Shown here one piece after another: positions 17,689 to 25,545 of a stretch of 64,000 bases of DNA. Origin of the DNA: JBEICQ01 sp046297395 (GTDB taxonomy: Bacteria > Bacteroidota > Bacteroidia > UBA4408); the NCBI GenBank assembly GCA_046297395.1, contig JBKCNM010000105.1, positions 22,360 to 86,359 of the forward strand, in the 5' to 3' direction. The notes beneath the pieces were generated by a model. It made no database searches. It worked only from the letters and a program-made list of their open reading frames with translations, and had not been told where the DNA came from. Every line of letters starts with the position of its first letter. The first letter of the stretch is position 1. The position numbers and the translations under genes are program-made.

Positions 17689-18819
17689 CTACTTTTTTTG
17701 TAAAAGTAATGTTTCAATAAAATACTGCCATGAATACCTGGGGGCTTTTTTCAACACCGCATCCGTGAAATCAGCCTCCCGGTTTTGGTCGAAATACATC
17801 GAAATAGCCTTTGAAACACTCATCGGATTTGTTTCACACACATATCCTTCCTTTTCGTTTTCCACCATCTCGGGCAATCCTCCTACTGCAGTTACCACCA
17901 TGGGAAGCCCAAAGTGGAAAGCAATTTGGGTGATGCCGCTCTGGGTAGCTGTTAAATAGGGTTGAACAAGAAGGTTAGCGGCAGAGAAAAAGCTTGATAC
18001 TTCTGCATCAGGGATAAACGAAGAATAAAAATATACCCTGTTTTTAATTCCCAATCGTTCCACAAGATCATGGGTTTCTTTTTCTGATTCATAGAACTCT
18101 CCTGCAACCATCAGCTTTATACCCGATTCTTTAAGTGCCGGTTCAGCCATGGCCCTGAGCAACAATGCAAGTCCTTTGGACCGACGAACACATCCAAAAA
18201 ACAAAATCACTTTTTCATGCTCTTCCAATCCCAGTTTTTTTCTGGCTTCTTTTCTTTCCATGCGCTCTCCGTAGCGATTATACACAGGATGAAAGGTGAC
18301 TCTTACCGGACAATTGACACCTATTTTTCCCAAATCTTCTGCAACTGAAGCGGACATGGTAATGATTTCATCCACCTTGCTGAAAAAGAATTTAGACAAC
18401 CAAATGTCACCGGGTCTTTTTTCATGAGGGATTACATTATCGGCGATGCAGATTATTCTTGCTTTCGGTAATTTCCGTTTGATGCGGGCGGCAATGATGC
18501 CTAATGCCGGTGCAAAAAAAGGCATCCAATATCGGATGACCACAACCTCTGCATGTTGGGAGATTACTTCATTCGCAGCTCTTAGCCAGCTTGGAGGCCA
18601 GATGCTATTGATGAGTGTTTTGATATGTAGATGATAGGGTCTCGGATCATCCGTGTACTGGGATTTTCCGGGAAACAACAGGGAGGGATACTGCAGTGAA
18701 TAGGAAATCACACCCACCTGATGACCTGCCTTTGAAAGTTCAGTTGCCAGTATTTCTGTAAAGCTTGCAATGCCGCCTCTCAGGGGCCAGGCAGGAGATA
18801 TGATCTGGATGCGTAACAA
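17689..18819 (-). CDS. glycosyltransferase family 4
   Basis: A GT-B glycosyltransferase of 376 residues from a TTG at 18819 (LLRIQIISPAWPLRGGIASF), 8 bases after the proS stop; a longer frame from 18891 would overlap proS and adds nothing conserved. The GGIAS loop and the C-terminal AANLLVQPYLTATQSGITQI, with FHFGLPMVVTAVGGLPEMVE, are the acceptor and nucleotide-sugar donor regions of family 4. Acceptor and sugar are unknown. It sits between proS and a secreted protease in one leftward unit, an arrangement that does not reveal its pathway. Confidence 0.85.
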   Translation of the reverse strand: MLRIQIISPAWPLRGGIASFTEILATELSKAGHQVGVISYSLQYPSLLFPGKSQYTDDPRPYHLHIKTLINSIWPPSWLRAANEVISQHAEVVVIRYWMPFFAPALGIIAARIKRKLPKARIICIADNVIPHEKRPGDIWLSKFFFSKVDEIITMSASVAEDLGKIGVNCPVRVTFHPVYNRYGERMERKEARKKLGLEEHEKVILFFGCVRRSKGLALLLRAMAEPALKESGIKLMVAGEFYESEKETHDLVERLGIKNRVYFYSSFIPDAEVSSFFSAANLLVQPYLTATQSGITQIAFHFGLPMVVTAVGGLPEMVENEKEGYVCETNPMSVSKAISMYFDQNREADFTDAVLKKAPRYSWQYFIETLLLQKK

Positions 18820-18826
18820 GGCAGAA

Positions 18827-20302
18827 TTAGTAGGCCCTGGCAAAAAGTACCCTTTGGGTAGAAGGTTTGCCGGAGAATATGCATTGCCCATTCTCTTCAG
18901 GCTGATGAAGCGGTATACAGCGAATAGTGGCCTTGGTTTCCTCCTTTATTTTCATTTCAGTTTCCGTGGTACCATCCCAGTGAGCAGCTACAAATCCGCC
19001 TTTGTTGTCGAGGATGTCGGTAAATTCCTCCAGGGTATTTGCATGTGTGATATGGGCATCGCGAAATGCAAGGGCTTTGTTGAAGATATTTTGTTGAATC
19101 TCATCCAGCAGGCTTTTGATTTTCTCCACAACATCATCCATGGACAAAGACATTTTTTCACCAGTGTCTCTGCGGGCAACTTCAATGGTGTTTTGCTGAT
19201 AATCACGCATGCCCATGCAAAGCCTTACGGGTACTCCCTTGAGTTCATATTCAGCAAATTTAAAACCCGGGCGATGGGTATCCCTGTCATCATATTTCAC
19301 CGTGATTCCGTAGGCTTTCAGGGCGTTAATAACAGGCTGTAACTTTTCGGAGATTGTGCTGAGTTCCTCTTCGGATTTATAAATGGGCACAATCACTACC
19401 TGAATGGGTGCCAGCTTTGGTGGCAACACCAATCCATTGTTGTCGGAGTGAGCCATGATAAGGGCTCCCATCAGCCTGGTGGAAACCCCCCAGGAGGTGG
19501 CCCATACATAATCAAGTTTACCATCTTTTCCTGCAAACTGCACATCGAAAGCCTTAGCGAAATTTTGACCCAAAAAATGAGAAGTTCCTGCCTGAAGGGC
19601 TTTGCCATCTTTCATCAATGCTTCGATACAATAGGTATCAAGTGCTCCCGCAAATCTTTCATTGGCTGTTTTTCTTCCTTTAATGACAGGCAAGGCCAGG
19701 TATTGCTCAGCAAATGTTGCATACACATCAAGCATCCGAGTGGTTTCCTCCACCGCTTCCTCGGCTGTAGCATGTGCTGTATGTCCTTCCTGCCAGAGGA
19801 ATTCTGCTGTTCGCAAAAACAATCGGGTACGCATTTCCCATCGCACCACATTTGCCCACTGGTTGATCAGCAGGGGAAGATCACGATAGGATTGAATCCA
19901 ATTTTTATAGGTATTCCAAATAATGGTTTCAGAGGTAGGTCTTACAATGAGTTCTTCCTCCAGCTTGGCATCTTCATCTACCACCACCCCTTTGCCATCA
20001 GGGTCGTTTTTAAGTCGGTAGTGGGTAACAACTGCGCACTCTTTTGCAAAGCCGTCCACATGAGAGGCCTCCTTTGAAAAGAATGATTTGGGGATGAAAA
20101 GCGGAAAATAGGCGTTCTGATGGCCGGTCTCTTTAAACATTCCATCCAGAACAGCTTGCATCTTCTCCCAAATGGCATAGCCATAGGGCTTAATGACCAT
20201 GCAACCCCTCACGGCAGAGTTTTCAGCCAGATCAGCTTTGATGACAAGATCGTTGTACCATTGGGCGTAGTTTTCTTCTCGGTTGGTTAAATCTTTAGCC
20301 AT
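18827..20302 (-). CDS. proS: prolyl-tRNA synthetase (short, archaeal/eukaryotic-like type)
   Basis: Charges tRNA-Pro. The 491-residue class II enzyme has motif 2 region RPTSETIIW and RWEMRTRLFLRTAEFLWQEG, the anticodon-binding domain around IVPIYKSEEEL and a C-terminal zinc-like domain ending VLFARAY. It lacks the editing insertion of the long bacterial type, as is usual in Bacteroidota. It heads a leftward unit with the glycosyltransferase and M43 genes and has its own promoter about 55 bases upstream. Confidence 0.96.
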   Translation of the reverse strand: MAKDLTNREENYAQWYNDLVIKADLAENSAVRGCMVIKPYGYAIWEKMQAVLDGMFKETGHQNAYFPLFIPKSFFSKEASHVDGFAKECAVVTHYRLKNDPDGKGVVVDEDAKLEEELIVRPTSETIIWNTYKNWIQSYRDLPLLINQWANVVRWEMRTRLFLRTAEFLWQEGHTAHATAEEAVEETTRMLDVYATFAEQYLALPVIKGRKTANERFAGALDTYCIEALMKDGKALQAGTSHFLGQNFAKAFDVQFAGKDGKLDYVWATSWGVSTRLMGALIMAHSDNNGLVLPPKLAPIQVVIVPIYKSEEELSTISEKLQPVINALKAYGITVKYDDRDTHRPGFKFAEYELKGVPVRLCMGMRDYQQNTIEVARRDTGEKMSLSMDDVVEKIKSLLDEIQQNIFNKALAFRDAHITHANTLEEFTDILDNKGGFVAAHWDGTTETEMKIKEETKATIRCIPLHQPEENGQCIFSGKPSTQRVLFARAY

Positions 20303-20357
20303 GAAAATTTTGGTATGGACTTTGGGTAGTGATGTGAGTACGGTTCAAAAAGGGTTA

Positions 20358-20387
20358 CAAAAATACTCCAAAAGCCTGCAAAAACAA
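20358..20387 (-). promoter_or_regulatory. proS promoter (TTG-N19-TATTTTTG)
   Basis: On the minus strand TTG (20385-20387) and TATTTTTG (20358-20365) are separated by 19 bases. The proS ATG lies 55 bases downstream. It shares the 101-base gap with the divergent lipoprotein gene. Confidence 0.6.
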
Positions 20388-20403
20388 CCTCATTGGAATG
20401 TTT

Positions 20404-22197
20404 ATGAAAACGATTCTCTCCCTCTCAGTCCTCGCAGCGGTTCTCCTCGTGAGCGCATGCAATTCCACAAGGCAATCTGCATCAGTAAACGATGATGTAT
20501 ATTTTTCTCCAAGAAACGCCCCGCAAGAGGTATACACTCCCCCACAAAACAAGACATCAGAGCAGCCGGTGCAACCTGCTGCACCCTCCACAGGAAGTGG
20601 GAGTGGAAATTCCAAGCGGAGTGAATCTCAGTATGATTATGCAGAGAACAACGCAAGAACCGTCTCAGACAACGGACGCACTTTTGATATGGATGATTAT
20701 TATGATTATTCCTATGCGGCCAGAATCAGAAGGTTCAACACCACCTATGCAACAGGCTTGGGATACTATGATCCCTTTTACACCAACATTTACTACTACG
20801 ATTATAATCCCATTTCTTTCGGTACCTCCGTTTACACGACCTATGGCTTCTGGAATCCCGGATTCAGCACAATGGTTTACTCAAGACCGTTCGGTTGGGG
20901 CTTGGGTTTCCGTCAGCGAATGTCCTGGGATCCATTCTGGGGCTGGAATTCTGCCTGGTATGGGTACGATCCTTTTTGGTCATGGAACAACCCCTGGACC
21001 TGGAGTTCTCCCTATTACAGCTGCTGGAATTCGCCCTGGTATTGGTACAACGGCTGGGGCACCTGGGGCGGTTGGGGGAACAATTACTGGAATGGCTTCA
21101 ACCATGGATACATGAATGGTTACTGGAATGGATATCATCAAGGTCTCGCCAACTCCATGTACCTTAACAGTTTCGACAGAAATCAATTTTATTATGGACC
21201 CCGAAATGCCATTGGTAACAATGGAGTAGCCTCCGGTGGACGCCGGGCAGGCATGTCTTTCGGAGAAAAATACCAAAGAGCAATGGCTGTTGACCGTGGT
21301 GATGTACAACCCATCAAAACCACAGAGGATGGCATCCGAAATCCGGTTATCCGGGGAAATCAAGGCAATATCAAGACGGATGGCCCCACTTTGAGCCCCT
21401 CCATCAGGGAGGAAATCAAAAACCCCTCCATGCCTTCACGGGATATCCGTTCACCCAAATCACCCGAAAATACTGCCACTCCAACCGTAAGGCCAAACAG
21501 TAATTTTGATTACATGCCCCCCACTCGTACACCCGAAACCCATGTTCCGGTAAAAACCCCTCAGGGCACCCTCAGCCCTGCCTTCGATACGCGAACCGAT
21601 AAGCCCTCTAACGGACCTTCGAGAAACAATTTCGATCAGGTAAATCCGGGCGTGAGAAATGAAAAGACACCGGATTTTACTCCGGAGGTGAATCCCCGTG
21701 ATCGTTTCAACAACAACTCAAGGCGTCAGGAATTTATCCGTGACTTCTCCAAGCCGCAATCGCCTAATGATTTTGACAGGGAGCAAGTAAGACCAAGAAT
21801 TGAAAACACCCCAAGATATGAGTCACCCAGGGATTACTCTCCAAGAAATCAAGGTCCCCAAATGGAGAACACTCCCAGAAACTATGATACTCCGAGAATG
21901 GAAAGCAGTCCGAGAAACTATGATACACCGAGAATGGAAAGCAGTCCAAGAAACTTTGATGCACCCAGAATGGAAAGTAGTCCGAGAAACTTCGATGCAC
22001 CCAGAATGGAAAACAGCCCGAGAAACTTCGATGCACCTCGTTCTCAGCCTACGCCAAATATGAACATGAGTCCGAGAAACTATGATTCTCCCAGAATGCA
22101 ATCCGCCCCGCGCATGGAAAGCGGTCCACGAATGCAATCATCACCCCGCAACTTTTCTCCTTCTATGCAAGGTGGCAGAAGCGGAGGTCGCAGATAA
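20404..22197 (+). CDS. Tyr/Trp/Asn-rich repeat lipoprotein of unknown function
   Basis: A 597-residue protein with a lipoprotein signal (MKTILSLSVLAAVLLVSAC; Cys19 is the likely lipidation site). Residues about 90-270 are extraordinarily rich in Tyr, Trp, Asn and Gly (for example WYGYDPFWSWNNPW). The second half is Pro/Arg/Asn-rich and disordered in character, with five exact-period 12-residue repeats of the form MESSPRNYDTPR, and the chain ends GGRSGGRR. The ATG at 20404 is used because it begins a proper signal; the frame opens two codons earlier. I recognise no named family. Surface or envelope location is inferred. It is followed after 8 bases by an OmpP1-like porin gene. Confidence 0.82.
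   Translation: MKTILSLSVLAAVLLVSACNSTRQSASVNDDVYFSPRNAPQEVYTPPQNKTSEQPVQPAAPSTGSGSGNSKRSESQYDYAENNARTVSDNGRTFDMDDYYDYSYAARIRRFNTTYATGLGYYDPFYTNIYYYDYNPISFGTSVYTTYGFWNPGFSTMVYSRPFGWGLGFRQRMSWDPFWGWNSAWYGYDPFWSWNNPWTWSSPYYSCWNSPWYWYNGWGTWGGWGNNYWNGFNHGYMNGYWNGYHQGLANSMYLNSFDRNQFYYGPRNAIGNNGVASGGRRAGMSFGEKYQRAMAVDRGDVQPIKTTEDGIRNPVIRGNQGNIKTDGPTLSPSIREEIKNPSMPSRDIRSPKSPENTATPTVRPNSNFDYMPPTRTPETHVPVKTPQGTLSPAFDTRTDKPSNGPSRNNFDQVNPGVRNEKTPDFTPEVNPRDRFNNNSRRQEFIRDFSKPQSPNDFDREQVRPRIENTPRYESPRDYSPRNQGPQMENTPRNYDTPRMESSPRNYDTPRMESSPRNFDAPRMESSPRNFDAPRMENSPRNFDAPRSQPTPNMNMSPRNYDSPRMQSAPRMESGPRMQSSPRNFSPSMQGGRSGGRR
21862..22041 (+). repeat. five tandem 36-bp coding repeats
   Basis: Units start at 21862, 21898, 21934, 21970 and 22006, each 36 bases encoding a 12-residue M-E-x-[ST]-P-R-N-[YF]-D-[TA]-P-R unit. 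Units differ by silent and conservative changes, showing they are maintained as protein repeats. Degenerate copies continue to about 22160. Confidence 0.9.
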
Positions 22198-22205
22198 ACA
22201 ACGCT

Positions 22206-23651
22206 ATGAAAAAATTGATTTTGATTGCCTTTGTATCCCTGATGGGTATACTTCCTAAGGCCCGGGCACAAAGCGCCATGGATGCCTTTCGTTACAGTTT
22301 TTCCACCTCCACAGGAACAGCCAGGAGCAGTGCCATTGGAGGAGCGTTTGGTGCGGTAGGTGCTGATCCCGGGGCCACCACCATCAATCCGGGTTCAGCG
22401 GGTTTATACAGAAAAACCGAGTTTTCCCTCTCCCCTGCCTTTCATTTTTCGGAAGAAGATGCCCTGTATGAGAATACCCGTGCAAACGACAGTCGCCTTG
22501 CCGTGAATGTAAATAACTGGGGCTTGAGTCTCCACAAGAAAACGGGTAAGGATGACAACTTACCTGAATGGAAAGGCATTACGGCAGGATTTACTTTTAA
22601 CAGGCTTGCCAACTTTAACAGAAGGGCATTTGTTTCAGGAGAAGTAACAGGCAACAGCTTGATGAGGGAATTTGTGAGAAGAGCAAACGGAAGCAATCCA
22701 TCGAGTCTCAGTGAGTTCTCCGAGCGATTGGCTTTTGATTCCTATCTGATTGATACCTTCTCTGTGCTGGGCACAAATCAATACATTCCCAATTTGCTTA
22801 AAACTTCAGCTGTGAGTCAGAGAACCACCATTCAATCTTTTGGAAGCCTGAACGAAAACAATTTCTTTTTGTCGGGCAACTTTGCCAATAAGCTCTTTGT
22901 AGGTGCCTCTCTGGGATTGTTCCGGGTGCGTTTTAATGAAACTTCCGTGCATTCAGAAAAAGTAAATGATACGCTCCCTATTCAGGCTTTTACTTTTGAG
23001 CAGAGGGTTGCTTCGACTGGTGCCGGCTTTTTTGCCAAAGCCGGTTTGGTATACATGCCGGTGGAATATGTGCGCATTGGGGCGGCCTACCAAACAGGAT
23101 CCAGAATTGCCATGAGTGATATCTACAATACGAGTCTCACCACTCAATTTACCACAGGTAGTTATAGCTTCTCTTCCCCCGAAGGTGCCTATAATTATAT
23201 CATTCGTATTCCTTCCAAAAGTACATTCAGTCTTTGTATTTTGCATCCAAGGGTAGGTTTATTGAGTGCCGATGTAGAGTTGAGTGATTTTTCGGGTATG
23301 CGCATTTTCCCGAATGCAGATTTTTCACAGATAAACAGCCAAATCTCCGGTCAATATGGAATGCAGCAAACCTATCGTACCGGCATGGAACTGCGCTTGG
23401 GCAAATTTTTCAATCTGCGTGGAGGATATGCTTTCAACCGTTCTCCGGTTTTAAGCGATGTAAATAACTTCAGTTACACAAGAATTACAGGCGGTGTGGG
23501 CTATAGACAAAAAAATGTGTTTTGTGATGTGGCTTTGGTACAAACACGCCTGAAATTCCTCTATTACACCTACGATCCTTCCCTCGTGAATGCCGCCGGT
23601 ATGACTCAAAATACCACGCTACTCGTTTTTACGGGAGGAATTAGGTTCTGA
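22206..23651 (+). CDS. outer-membrane protein, OmpP1/FadL-like
   Basis: A 481-residue protein with a signal peptide (MKKLILIAFVSLMGILPKARAQ). The mature N-terminus (DAFRYSFSTSTGTARSSAIG, then GAFGAVGADPGATTINPG) is the hallmark of the OmpP1/FadL/TodX group, in which this region plugs a beta-barrel carrying hydrophobic substrates. The rest alternates short amphipathic strands and ends in an aromatic-flanked strand (LLVFTGGIRF). PorV belongs to the same superfamily, but nothing here singles it out. Cargo unknown. Confidence 0.8.
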   Translation: MKKLILIAFVSLMGILPKARAQSAMDAFRYSFSTSTGTARSSAIGGAFGAVGADPGATTINPGSAGLYRKTEFSLSPAFHFSEEDALYENTRANDSRLAVNVNNWGLSLHKKTGKDDNLPEWKGITAGFTFNRLANFNRRAFVSGEVTGNSLMREFVRRANGSNPSSLSEFSERLAFDSYLIDTFSVLGTNQYIPNLLKTSAVSQRTTIQSFGSLNENNFFLSGNFANKLFVGASLGLFRVRFNETSVHSEKVNDTLPIQAFTFEQRVASTGAGFFAKAGLVYMPVEYVRIGAAYQTGSRIAMSDIYNTSLTTQFTTGSYSFSSPEGAYNYIIRIPSKSTFSLCILHPRVGLLSADVELSDFSGMRIFPNADFSQINSQISGQYGMQQTYRTGMELRLGKFFNLRGGYAFNRSPVLSDVNNFSYTRITGGVGYRQKNVFCDVALVQTRLKFLYYTYDPSLVNAAGMTQNTTLLVFTGGIRF

Positions 23652-23677
23652 ACTTCCGGGTTGTCCGAATAAAATAA

Positions 23678-23685
23678 TACTTTTG
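23678..23685 (+). promoter_or_regulatory. -7 promoter element (TACTTTTG) for the E2 gene
   Basis: Exact TAnnTTTG match. The overlapping in-frame TTG at 23683 lies inside this element, which argues for the ATG at 23701 as the true start. Confidence 0.55.
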
Positions 23686-23700
23686 GACTCCCTAATTAAC

Positions 23701-25005
23701 ATGGCGCAATTCGAACTTGTGATGCCCAAGATGGGCGAAAGCGTTGCTGAGGCAACAATCATCAAATGGACAAAAAATGAAGGAGATGCAATTTCTGCTG
23801 ATGAAACAGTCTTGGAAATTGCCACCGACAAAGTAGACTCAGAAGTGCCGGCTGCCAGGGCGGGCATCCTTGAAAAAAAATTATTCAAAGAAGGCGAAGT
23901 TGTGGCAGTAGGAACAGCGGTGGCAATCATGCGTGATGCCTCCTCCGAACCGGCCTCCACTCCTGCTATAAAACCTGCACCGGAAAAGGCTGAATCTCCG
24001 GTGGTCCATAATATATCTGCCTCTGCAGTTGTGGCTTCGGCAGACTCCACCGGAAGGTTTTATTCTCCTCTGGTGAAGAATATTGCCAAACAGGAGGGAA
24101 TTTCTCATGGAGAACTTGACACCATCGTTGGAAGTGGCAAAGATGGACGCGTAACAAAGGAGGATATCCTCAATTACCTGCCTCAGCGGAGCAAAACCCC
24201 TGCTCCTGTAGGAGTTCCTGTGGAACAAGTAGCGTCCCCTGCTCCAAAATCTGAAGCAGTACAATCCAAACCGGCACCCGTTATCTCTTTGAATGCAGGT
24301 GATGAAATGATAGAGATGGACCGTATGCGAAAGTTAATTGCCGACCACATGGTGAGGTCTAAGCAAACTTCTCCACATGTTACTTCCTTTGTGGAAGCAG
24401 ATGTAACCAATCTTGTTTTGTGGAGAGAGAAAGTGAAAAAGGAATATGAAAAACGGGAAAACGAGAAAATCACTTTCACACCGTTGTTTATAGAGGCTGT
24501 TGCCAAAGCCATTCGTGATTTTCCGATGATCAATGTATCGGTTGACGGAAGCACCATTATTCGCAAAAAATCAATCAATATTGGCATGGCAACTGCCCTG
24601 CCCAGCGGGAATCTGATTGTACCTGTGATTCGAAATGCCGACATGCTTAATTTAAGCGGACTTACCCGGTCGGTGAATGATCTTGCACTCAGGGCAAGAG
24701 AGAACAAACTGCAGCCTGATGAAATTTCAGGAGGTACTTTTACCATTTCCAATGTGGGTTCCTTTGGTAATGTAATGGGAACGCCCATTATCAACCAGCC
24801 CCAGGTGGCCATTTTGGCTGTGGGTGCGATAAAGAAGAAACCGGCTGTTTTAGAAACCCCCCAGGGGGATGTAATTGCTATCAGACACATGATGTTTCTG
24901 TCCCTTTCCTACGATCACCGTGTGGTGGATGGTTCCCTTGGAGGTACATTCTTGCGAAAGGTTGCCGATTACCTTGAAAATTTTGATTTAAACCGACCCA
25001 TTTAA
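23701..25005 (+). CDS. 2-oxoacid dehydrogenase E2 (dihydrolipoyl acyltransferase)
   Basis: The E2 core of a pyruvate, 2-oxoglutarate or branched-chain 2-oxoacid dehydrogenase complex, 434 residues. A single lipoyl domain has the attachment Lys44 in ATDKVDSEV; an Ala/Pro linker leads to the E1/E3-binding domain (FYSPLVKNIAKQEGISHGEL); another linker leads to the catalytic domain with SYDHRVVDG, whose His406 and Asp410 are the active-site pair. E1 and E3 genes are not nearby, so the substrate is open; branched-chain type is common for such stand-alone genes. Confidence 0.93.
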   Translation: MAQFELVMPKMGESVAEATIIKWTKNEGDAISADETVLEIATDKVDSEVPAARAGILEKKLFKEGEVVAVGTAVAIMRDASSEPASTPAIKPAPEKAESPVVHNISASAVVASADSTGRFYSPLVKNIAKQEGISHGELDTIVGSGKDGRVTKEDILNYLPQRSKTPAPVGVPVEQVASPAPKSEAVQSKPAPVISLNAGDEMIEMDRMRKLIADHMVRSKQTSPHVTSFVEADVTNLVLWREKVKKEYEKRENEKITFTPLFIEAVAKAIRDFPMINVSVDGSTIIRKKSINIGMATALPSGNLIVPVIRNADMLNLSGLTRSVNDLALRARENKLQPDEISGGTFTISNVGSFGNVMGTPIINQPQVAILAVGAIKKKPAVLETPQGDVIAIRHMMFLSLSYDHRVVDGSLGGTFLRKVADYLENFDLNRPI

Positions 25006-25010
25006 CAAAT

Positions 25011-25018
25011 TAATTTTG
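25011..25018 (+). promoter_or_regulatory. -7 promoter element (TAATTTTG) of the TPR-PD40 cluster
   Basis: Exact TAnnTTTG match. Transcription from here would begin after the ATG at 25021, supporting the signal-peptide ATG at 25075 as the start. Confidence 0.5.
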
Positions 25019-25074
25019 TTATGCCAGCAAAAAGGCTTTGTTTTGCATCCATAAGTAAAAAACCGTTATCAAAT

Positions 25075-25515
25075 ATGAAAAATTACCCGTTGTTTACAGC
25101 AGCCTTACTGATGCTCTCATTTGCAGGTTTCGCGCAGCGTTCACCTGACTTCTGTAAAAAGTTTGAAGCAGCCAACTACCACCTTGATTACAACAATTTC
25201 GGTGAAGCAGTTCCTGCTTTCGAAGAACTTGTTCAAATGGAGCCTACCAACGCTTTGCTGAACTACAACCTTGGATTTTGTATACTCAACGCAGGAACCC
25301 GATTAAAGTCAGATGCTATTCCATTCCTTGAAATGGCTGAGAAAAACATGCTCAGGGTAGCCACTAATTATGACGATGGCGATTGTAATGAAAAAAGAGC
25401 TCCTCTATCTACCCTTTTGAACCTGGGAGAAGCCTACATGTTTGCCGGGAAATTTGACATGGCAATCGATAAATTTGAAACTTATCGCAAATTAGAAAAA
25501 CGCATTGACAAATAA
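25075..25515 (+). CDS. N-terminal part of an interrupted PorE-like protein (signal peptide + TPR)
   Basis: From ATG 25075 a signal peptide (MKNYPLFTAALLMLSFAGFA) is followed by TPR-like helices (NFGEAVPAFEELVQMEPTNA and later) up to a TAA at 25513-25515, 146 residues in. The frame continues beyond the TAA without a break for 535 codons and rejoins the same protein family, so this is the first part of a 681-codon gene cut by one nonsense codon. Both flanking paralogues run through the equivalent place. Whether the fragment is made alone, or the stop is read through, or it is a sequence error cannot be told from the sequence. Confidence 0.8.
   Translation: MKNYPLFTAALLMLSFAGFAQRSPDFCKKFEAANYHLDYNNFGEAVPAFEELVQMEPTNALLNYNLGFCILNAGTRLKSDAIPFLEMAEKNMLRVATNYDDGDCNEKRAPLSTLLNLGEAYMFAGKFDMAIDKFETYRKLEKRIDK
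25513..25515 (+). other. in-frame TAA interrupting the PorE-like gene
   Basis: Codons around it read Lys-TAA-Thr-Ala-Glu. Upstream (ERKRIDK-like helix) and downstream (AEILDRQVGMCRFA) form one predicted helix that aligns with the uninterrupted helices of the two paralogues. A single base change from AAA, CAA or GAA would make this stop. TAA ends many other genes here, so it is not reassigned. Confidence 0.85.
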
Positions 25516-25545
25516 ACAGCAGAAATTCTCGACCGCCAGGTTGGG

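Noticed and set aside
19448..20077. 209-codon rightward frame inside proS
   Set aside because: It is antisense to the conserved catalytic core of prolyl-tRNA synthetase and looks like no protein family.
21862..22160. Regular 36-bp repeats resembling a CRISPR array
   Set aside because: Units are contiguous with no spacers, lie in a coding frame and vary mostly at silent or conservative positions, so they are protein repeats.
25513..25545. Frameshift or reassigned genetic code as the cause of the split PorE-like gene
   Set aside because: Both parts are in the same frame, so no frameshift is needed, and TAA ends many normal genes in the window.
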